Both the position numbers and the translations under genes were made by a program. Of a DNA stretch of 11,107 nt, positions 7,319 through 11,107 are shown in pieces. Origin of the DNA: UBA4923 sp964486135 (GTDB lineage Bacteria; Bacillota; Clostridia; Saccharofermentanales; DTU023); contig CAZAKT010000044.1 of NCBI GenBank assembly GCA_964486135.1, positions 1 through 11,107 on the forward strand, read 5' to 3'. Within the stretch, counting starts at the first letter, position 1. The number at the start of each line of letters is the position of its first letter. The notes beneath the pieces were generated by a model, which saw only the letters and a list, made by a program, of their open reading frames with translations, did not search any database and was not told the DNA's origin.

Positions 7319-7346
7319 TATAATAAAGTTTTCGCTTACAGCGAAA
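7319..7346 (+). promoter_or_regulatory. promoter/operator region between the HTH gene and hflX
   Basis: TATAAT at 7319-7324 is a perfect -10 box for hflX, though no good -35 box lies 16-18 bases upstream. Directly after it is a perfect palindrome, TTTCGCT at 7330-7336, a TAC spacer, and AGCGAAA at 7340-7346, covering the expected transcription start. A lone TTTCGCT half-site recurs at 7286-7292 within TTTTCGCTTTT. The surrounding stretch is AT-rich, unlike its neighbours. A 7-3-7 palindrome at the start point next to an HTH gene is a likely repressor site; that role is inferred. Confidence 0.5.
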
Positions 7347-8675
7347 TTGTTGACAAGAGACAAGGAGTTGAAACTGGACAAGGATCTTGCGGAGAATAAC
7401 ACCGGTTTGCAAGAAGAGGCAGGCGCCCTCCTGGTGGCTGTGGAGCTGAGTGGTCAAAGCCGCCAGTCGGTTGACCGCTCACTGGATGAGCTTGAGGATC
7501 TGTCCAGGACAAATGGGTTTACCGTTCTTGGCAGGGTGGTCCAGCGGCTGGACCGGGTTGATGGGTTGACCTTTGTCGGTTCGGGCAAGCTGGTCGAGAT
7601 TGTCGGGGAAGCGGAAAGGATAGGGGCAGGCTACCTGATCTTTGACGGGGAGCTGACCCCTGCCCAGACCCGGGGCATCGCGGGGGAGACGGATCTCAAA
7701 ATCAGTGACCGGGTCAATGTGATCCTCTCCATATTCGCCGAGCGCGCGCGGACGGATGAGGGGAAGATCCAGGTTGAACTGGCCTGGCTCCGTTACCGCT
7801 TGACACAACTTACGGGCCGGGGCGTTGAATTATCACGACTGGGCGGCGGGATTGGTACCCGTGGCCCCGGGGAGACCAAGCTGGAGCAGGATCGCCGGGT
7901 CATCCGCAAGCGCATGGCCTTGCTCAGGGGCGACTTGCGCAAAATGGAGGCCAGGCGTGAGCGGTCGCGCTCCCTCCGCAGCCGGCGTGAAATCATATCG
8001 GCCGCTATCGTGGGCTATACCAATGCGGGGAAATCGACCCTTCTGAATAAGCTCTGCCAGGCGGACCTGGCAGCGGGCGACCAGCTCTTTATGACCCTGG
8101 ATCCAACGGCCAGGAGGATCGACATCCGTGACGGCCTCTCCCTGATCCTGATCGATACCGTTGGCTTCATCAGGGATCTCCCGGCCTTCCTCCTCCAGGC
8201 CTTCCGGGCTACTTTCGAGGAGGCCTCGAGCGCGGATCTTATCCTGCTGGTCGTTGACCTGTCCGACCCGGACGCGGCGGCGCAGATCGAGATTGTGCAA
8301 AAACACTTGAAGGAGCTCGGCGCCGGGTCCCTGCCGGTTATCTACGTCCTGAACAAGAGGGATAAGCTGAGGCCGGAAAGCTTCCACGAGGTAATGCAGG
8401 TCCTGAGGCATGAGAAGGCGGACCGGGTGGTAAGCTTGTCCGCTTTGACAGGGGAGGGGATCGAGGAACTCCTGGAGCGGCTGGCCAGCTTTGTCGAAGA
8501 ATCACTTGTCTCCTATCGGGCCTTCATTCCTTACAGGGAGGCCGGCATCGTAAACCATGCCCGTGAGCAGGGCAGCGTGGTGGAGGAGGACTATGCGGCG
8601 GAGTTCATTGTCCTGTCGGGCAGGATCCGCAGGAGTCAGCTTGGCCCGTTACTTCCCTATATCAAGAGGGATTGA
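7347..8675 (+). CDS. hflX: GTPase HflX, ribosome-associated
   Basis: HflX binds the 50S subunit and can split stalled or hibernating ribosomes under stress. Counting from 7347 (442 residues), the N-terminal HflX domain holds TFVGSGKLVEI (75-85) and DRVNVILSIFAERARTDEGK (121-140). The glycine-rich signature GGGIGTRGPGETKLE is at 167-180, followed by a basic coiled-coil stretch. The G domain has GYTNAGKST (223-231), FMTLDPT (248-254), DTVGF (270-274), NKRD (336-339) and SAL (365-367), so all GTPase motifs are intact. The start is uncertain. TTG 7347 abuts the palindrome without a ribosome site. AAGGAG at 7362-7367 would serve CTG 7374. TTG 7407, with GGAG at 7391-7394, begins just before the conserved domain. 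The protein identity does not depend on this choice. Confidence 0.93.
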   Translation: MLTRDKELKLDKDLAENNTGLQEEAGALLVAVELSGQSRQSVDRSLDELEDLSRTNGFTVLGRVVQRLDRVDGLTFVGSGKLVEIVGEAERIGAGYLIFDGELTPAQTRGIAGETDLKISDRVNVILSIFAERARTDEGKIQVELAWLRYRLTQLTGRGVELSRLGGGIGTRGPGETKLEQDRRVIRKRMALLRGDLRKMEARRERSRSLRSRREIISAAIVGYTNAGKSTLLNKLCQADLAAGDQLFMTLDPTARRIDIRDGLSLILIDTVGFIRDLPAFLLQAFRATFEEASSADLILLVVDLSDPDAAAQIEIVQKHLKELGAGSLPVIYVLNKRDKLRPESFHEVMQVLRHEKADRVVSLSALTGEGIEELLERLASFVEESLVSYRAFIPYREAGIVNHAREQGSVVEEDYAAEFIVLSGRIRRSQLGPLLPYIKRD

Positions 8676-8692
8676 GGCCCCTATCGGGGCCT
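8675..8692. terminator. GC-rich hairpin between the convergent hflX and acyltransferase genes
   Basis: AGGCCCC (8675-8681) pairs with GGGGCCT (8686-8692) around TATC. It begins at the last base of the hflX stop and contains the stop codon of the opposite gene. Neither side has a proper T run, so this is a weak candidate for a shared bidirectional terminator. Confidence 0.4.
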
Positions 8693-9391
8693 TCCGTCCG
8701 GTCCCCGACGGGACAGGGCTTCCTCTTCCTTGTCGAGGAGCACCTGGCTGATGGCCTCCATCAGCTCGTCCTTGCCGCTGTAGTCAGCGGGGTTTATGGC
8801 CGGACAGAATTCGATGGTGATTTTTTTGCGGCGGAGTCGCTTCCAGTCGATGGGGTGCGGCACGGACATATGGCGGGAGAAAGCCTCATAGGCGCCGTCG
8901 ATATAGATGGGGATGACGGGCACCTTGGTTTTGATGGAAAGGTAGGCGGCCCCGTTCTTGATTTCACCGATACGTCCGTCGCTGGTGCGTGTCCCCTCGG
9001 GATGGATCATGACGATACTATTGTTCTCAAGCGCCTTCTTGGCCAGCAGAAGCCCCCGGAGTGGATTGCCGTGACGGTCAATGGGGATGGCCCTGCCGAC
9101 CCGGAACATGATCCTCCCCGTCAAGCCAAAGTTCTGCTCGAGGTCTGAACCGGCCATAACGGAAAAACGCTGGAGCTGGCCGGCCGGGATACCCCCCATG
9201 ATCCAAAGCCCATCGAACATGGATTGGTGATTGGCGATAGCCAGATAAGTCCCCTCCTGGGGGATATGCTCCCTGCCCTTGTAGCGCAAGCGCAGGCAGA
9301 GGCGGCTCAAGCCCATACCCAGCAAGAAAAGAAAGTGGCCTTGCCAGCCCCTTGCTTGTTGTTCTGTCAGTTTTTTTCGTCGTCGGCACAT
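8681..9391 (-). CDS. plsC: 1-acyl-sn-glycerol-3-phosphate acyltransferase-like protein
   Basis: This 236-residue protein belongs to the PlsC/AGPAT acyltransferase family, which acylates lysophosphatidic acid to phosphatidic acid at the inner membrane face. The catalytic NHQSMFD box (H55, D60, the HX4D motif) follows the substrate strand at 49-53. HPEGTRTSDG at 130-139 is the glycerol-phosphate binding motif, and VPVIPIYIDGAY at 157-168 is the last family block. One hydrophobic stretch (about 18-34) may anchor it to the membrane. The ATG is the first start after an in-frame TGA, but its nearest GGAGG is 13 bases away. The gene is preceded by a mini-ORF ending one base before this ATG, which may carry the ribosomes in. 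It lies 58 bases downstream of tadA on the same strand and is probably co-transcribed. The gene name is given by family; acyl substrate is unknown. Confidence 0.9.
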   Translation of the reverse strand: MCRRRKKLTEQQARGWQGHFLFLLGMGLSRLCLRLRYKGREHIPQEGTYLAIANHQSMFDGLWIMGGIPAGQLQRFSVMAGSDLEQNFGLTGRIMFRVGRAIPIDRHGNPLRGLLLAKKALENNSIVMIHPEGTRTSDGRIGEIKNGAAYLSIKTKVPVIPIYIDGAYEAFSRHMSVPHPIDWKRLRRKKITIEFCPAINPADYSGKDELMEAISQVLLDKEEEALSRRGPDGRPR

Positions 9392-9392
9392 T

Positions 9393-9416
9393 TCAGATCA
9401 GGATCCTCCGGATCAT
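9393..9416 (-). CDS. seven-residue mini-ORF (MIRRILI) before the plsC-like gene
   Basis: On the minus strand a strong AGGAGG (plus 9428-9433) lies 11 bases before ATG at 9416, which opens a frame of seven codons ending in TGA at 9393-9395. One base later the plsC-like ATG begins. The best ribosome site between tadA and plsC therefore serves this mini-ORF rather than the enzyme, as expected for a leader peptide coupling translation. It could also be chance, with the distant GGAGG serving plsC directly. Confidence 0.3.
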   Translation of the reverse strand: MIRRILI

Positions 9417-9449
9417 TGCTTGCTTTTCCTCCTAAGGAATACAGTTAGC

Positions 9450-9914
9450 TTAGCACAGGGGATTTCTTTTGGCCTCAAAAAAGTCACGCAGAAGCTCACC
9501 GCAGCTTTCTTCCAAAAGACCGCCGCATACTTCCAGCCTGTGATTGGCAGGGAGGGAGAAGACATCGAAGACTGAGCCTGCCATACCGGATTTGGGATCA
9601 AAGGCGCCAAAAAAGAGGCGGCTGATCCGGGCCTGAATCATGGCGCCCGCGCACATAAGACAGGGTTCGAGGGTGACATAGAGGTCGCAGTCAATGAGCC
9701 GCCAGGAGCCCAGCTTATGGCAGGCCTCCCGGATAGCCGCCAATTCCGCGTGCCCCGTTGCGTCCTGTGCCATTTCCCGGCTGTTCATTCCCCGGCCGAT
9801 GACCAGGCCCCGATGAACGACGAGGGCGCCGATGGGGACCTCGCCAGCCGCGGCCGCCTGTCGGGCCAGTCCGACCGCCTCCTCCATGAAAATCCTGTGC
9901 TCCGTCCTGTCCAT
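9450..9914 (-). CDS. tadA: tRNA-specific adenosine deaminase
   Basis: TadA converts adenosine 34 to inosine in tRNA-Arg(ACG), allowing one tRNA to read several arginine codons. The 154-residue protein has the cytidine-deaminase fold with the zinc and proton-shuttle motif HAE at 55-57 and PCLMC at 84-88. VPIGALVV (27-34) and an RISRLFFGAFDPKSGMAGS block (96-114) are typical of TadA. The frame is open far upstream through the divergent gene, but ATG 9914 is chosen: GGAGGAAGGG lies just ahead (AGGAAGGG at a 6-base spacing) and the length then matches the family. In B. subtilis the homologue sits near a tRNA-Ser gene and dnaX; a tRNA-Ser lies about 1.1 kb away here, which may be a rearranged form of that neighbourhood. 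Confidence 0.94.
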   Translation of the reverse strand: MDRTEHRIFMEEAVGLARQAAAAGEVPIGALVVHRGLVIGRGMNSREMAQDATGHAELAAIREACHKLGSWRLIDCDLYVTLEPCLMCAGAMIQARISRLFFGAFDPKSGMAGSVFDVFSLPANHRLEVCGGLLEESCGELLRDFFEAKRNPLC

Positions 9915-9948
9915 TGCCAGCCCTTCCTCCGAAACCATACTACCGCAA

Positions 9949-9978
9949 TTACCAAGAGGACAGAGGCTGTGGTAGAAT
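9949..9978 (+). promoter_or_regulatory. promoter of the zinc-ribbon membrane protein gene
   Basis: TTACCA at 9949-9954 and TAGAAT at 9973-9978 are separated by 18 bases, and TGG directly before the -10 box makes it an extended -10. Transcription would start near 9985, inside the palindrome listed next. Confidence 0.55.
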
Positions 9979-9984
9979 AATCGG

Positions 9985-9999
9985 GATCGGAACCCGATC
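9985..9999 (+). promoter_or_regulatory. palindrome at the predicted transcription start
   Basis: GATCGG (9985-9990), AAC, and CCGATC (9994-9999) form a perfect 6-3-6 inverted repeat. An overlapping pairing ATCGGG/CCCGAT gives a hairpin at 9980-9998. GGAACC(C)GAT recurs as GGAACCGAT near 10013-10021. The position suits an operator or a leader hairpin; nothing shows which. Confidence 0.35.
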
Positions 10000-10038
10000 A
10001 TCCTTTTGTGTGGGAACCGATAACTGACTTCGAAAGAA

Positions 10039-10770
10039 ATGGATACACGAATGGCGATTAAAGAAGGACGTTGCATTAACTGCGGATCTATCCTGTATTT
10101 GGATTCCGACATGCCCCGGGGGCATTGCTTGTTTTGCGACTGCGTTTTTGATAATGAGGAAGCCTTCAGGGCCAACGAACATCCGGATGAGTTCAGCTTC
10201 CCCAATGAAAAACAGCCCAAGTATGAGGGACCCTCGCTGACTCCTGCCCAATACCAGCGTACCCCTGCCTTCCCCCTGCCGGCGGTGTCGACAGGGCCGA
10301 CCAAGGCGGTGGATGAATATATCCTGCCTGAGACCAAGGTTCCCGCCTTGAAGATGCCCCTTAAGCCCGTCCTCATCATTTCAGGGATCTCTGTTCTGGT
10401 GATCGGTCTTTTCCTGGCGATAGCCTTCCCCCTTATGAACAAGCGCGAGAAGCAACATGCGGAAATCGTCGATCAATTTATCGCCCAGCTTCCCTATACG
10501 GTTGACAAGGAAAAGGATATTGCCGTCTATGAAATGAAGGGCACGGAAGTCGTCCTGGTCTTGAATGAGGATGTGACGGTCGAAGACAGCATCGATCTCT
10601 TCAATACCTACTGCGATGTCAGGGCGGAGGTCCTCTCGCTTAAAGATAACTTCAAGGTGACCAGAAAACCGGTTACCCTTCTGGTAGCCGTGCCGACAGG
10701 CGGCTTCCTGATCGATGAACCGGCGGATGAAGCGGCCTTGACCCCCGCCTCTGTTAAGATCCTGGAATAA
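10039..10770 (+). CDS. zinc-ribbon, single-pass membrane protein of unknown function
   Basis: The 243-residue protein has three parts. An N-terminal zinc ribbon has paired CxxC motifs at C12/C15 and C30/C33, with a fifth cysteine at C35. A proline-rich, probably disordered linker spans about 48-108. One strong membrane segment, VLIISGISVLVIGLFLAIAF at 111-130, is followed by a basic stretch and a C-terminal domain of about 105 residues with alternating hydrophobic strands. With no signal peptide, the ribbon should face the cytoplasm and the C-terminal domain the outside, by the positive-inside rule with some uncertainty. I do not recognise the C-terminal domain. The ATG at 10039 is first in the frame; neither it nor ATG 10051 has a good ribosome site. 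The gene is monocistronic: own promoter, then a strong terminator 27 bases after the stop. Confidence 0.8.
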   Translation: MDTRMAIKEGRCINCGSILYLDSDMPRGHCLFCDCVFDNEEAFRANEHPDEFSFPNEKQPKYEGPSLTPAQYQRTPAFPLPAVSTGPTKAVDEYILPETKVPALKMPLKPVLIISGISVLVIGLFLAIAFPLMNKREKQHAEIVDQFIAQLPYTVDKEKDIAVYEMKGTEVVLVLNEDVTVEDSIDLFNTYCDVRAEVLSLKDNFKVTRKPVTLLVAVPTGGFLIDEPADEAALTPASVKILE

Positions 10771-10797
10771 GAGTTTATCCCCTGATGGAAAGATTAC

Positions 10798-10822
10798 AGG
10801 CCCGTGACAAACGGGCCTTTTT
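10798..10822 (+). terminator. Rho-independent terminator after the zinc-ribbon gene
   Basis: AGGCCCGT at 10798-10805 pairs with ACGGGCCT at 10811-10818 around GACAA, an 8-bp GC-rich stem, and T residues run from 10818 to 10822. Confidence 0.9.
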
Positions 10823-10863
10823 CATCGATTTTTTTGAATTCCGATCATTTGTTTTTTGTTTAT

Positions 10864-10938
10864 TCACACTTGATTATCAGGTTGGCAACGAATACGGGTT
10901 AAACTATCGCCATAGTGAGAGTTGAAGCTCTGTTTCAT
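10864..10938 (-). CDS. possible 24-residue small ORF in the gap before tRNA-Ser
   Basis: The minus strand has GGAGGAG (plus 10945-10951) six bases before an ATG at 10938, opening 24 codons that start MKQSFNSHYG and end in TGA at 10864-10866. The peptide is polar with one cysteine, has no membrane segment, and resembles nothing I recognise. The ribosome site is among the strongest in the window, which is the main reason to list it. No convincing promoter was found, though a 10-bp hairpin lies just upstream. It could be a small protein, a leader peptide or the start of a decayed gene. Confidence 0.3.
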   Translation of the reverse strand: MKQSFNSHYGDSLTRIRCQPDNQV

Positions 10939-10960
10939 ACTTTTCTCCTCCAATTGATGG

Positions 10961-10987
10961 ACAGACCCGGCGGTGCCCCGGGTCTGT
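10961..10987. repeat. 10-bp perfect hairpin upstream of tRNA-Ser
   Basis: ACAGACCCGG (10961-10970) and CCGGGTCTGT (10978-10987) are perfect inverted repeats around CGGTGCC. No T run follows on either strand, so it is a poor terminator. It ends five bases before the -35 box of tRNA-Ser and, read on the minus strand, lies just before the ribosome site of the small ORF. It might be a binding site or a leader structure. Confidence 0.5.
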
Positions 10988-10991
10988 TACA

Positions 10992-11021
10992 TTGACAGAA
11001 AAGAAAGGCGAGTGGTACAAT
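10992..11021 (+). promoter_or_regulatory. strong promoter of tRNA-Ser
   Basis: A consensus -35 TTGACA (10992-10997) and TACAAT (11016-11021) are 18 bases apart, and TGG directly before the -10 box makes it extended. The tRNA begins 34 bases after the -10 box. Confidence 0.85.
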
Positions 11022-11055
11022 TCCAGTGCTTTGCCAGCAGGCCACAAGTCATCAT

Positions 11056-11107
11056 GGAGGGTTGTCCGAGCTGGCTGAAGGAGCGCGACTGGAAATCGCG
11101 TGTACCC
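11056..11107 (+). tRNA. tRNA-Ser (anticodon GGA), 5' part only
   Basis: The right edge cuts this tRNA in its variable arm. The acceptor 5' strand GGAGGGT is followed by a serine-type D arm (TCCGAG...GGCTGAAGGA). The anticodon stem CGCGA/TCGCG encloses loop CTGGAAA, giving anticodon GGA at 11091-11093. The start of a long class II variable arm (TGTACCC) is visible. Resemblance to bacterial tRNA-Ser(GGA) is close. Confidence 0.93.

Noticed and set aside
9937..9965. Minus-strand promoter for tadA with TAGTAT as -10 box
   Set aside because: No -35 box at a proper distance, and the start would fall within the ribosome site; the tadA promoter is left uncalled.
9450..10442. 330-codon minus-strand frame that would give TadA a long N-terminal extension
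   Set aside because: The extra 176 residues are antisense to the zinc-ribbon gene and its promoter; a good ribosome site at ATG 9914 gives a normal-length TadA.
1..11107. CRISPR array, insertion sequence, phage or defence module
   Set aside because: No spaced direct repeats, transposase, integrase, nuclease or toxin-antitoxin motifs were seen on either strand.

Overview
The window looks like an ordinary chromosomal stretch of a moderately GC-rich Firmicute, most likely a clostridial relative. The reasons are the strong GGAGG-type ribosome sites, several TTG/GTG starts, a B. subtilis-type SpeA and SpeE, a DinF/MepA-like MATE pump, and a genomically encoded CCA on the tRNA at the left edge. 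This assignment is an inference from gene content and style; no rRNA or marker search was possible. The window is cut by a tRNA gene at each end: the 3' part of tRNA-Arg(CCG) on the left and the 5' part of tRNA-Ser(GGA) on the right.

Layout: tRNA-Arg and its terminator (1-90); a single NAD(P)H-dependent FMN reductase-like gene (201-731); then a tightly packed plus-strand operon speD-speA-speE-speB-MATE-unknown (843-6967) behind an extended -10 promoter. Next comes a small minus-strand helix-turn-helix gene (6804-7253) whose 3' end overlaps the unknown gene. It diverges from hflX (7347-8675) across an AT-rich promoter region containing a perfect 7-3-7 palindrome. On the minus strand follow tadA and a plsC-like acyltransferase (9914 down to 8681), the latter preceded by a seven-residue mini-ORF with a strong ribosome site. 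Finally a plus-strand gene for a zinc-ribbon membrane protein (10039-10770) ends at a clear terminator. A roughly 285-base gap before tRNA-Ser holds a possible 24-residue ORF on the minus strand, a 10-bp hairpin and the tRNA promoter.

The core biology is polyamine synthesis. SpeA decarboxylates arginine to agmatine, SpeB removes urea, SpeD makes decarboxylated S-adenosylmethionine, and SpeE transfers its aminopropyl group. The four genes form a complete arginine-to-spermidine set in one transcript, with a MATE exporter and an uncharacterised soluble protein as tail genes. The remaining genes are housekeeping: HflX (ribosome rescue and splitting), TadA (tRNA wobble inosine) and an acylglycerol-phosphate acyltransferase.

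I found no CRISPR array, insertion sequence, phage gene or obvious defence system. The points most worth a second look are the HTH/hflX divergent region, the operon tail genes, the mini-ORF before plsC, and the small ORF plus hairpin before tRNA-Ser.
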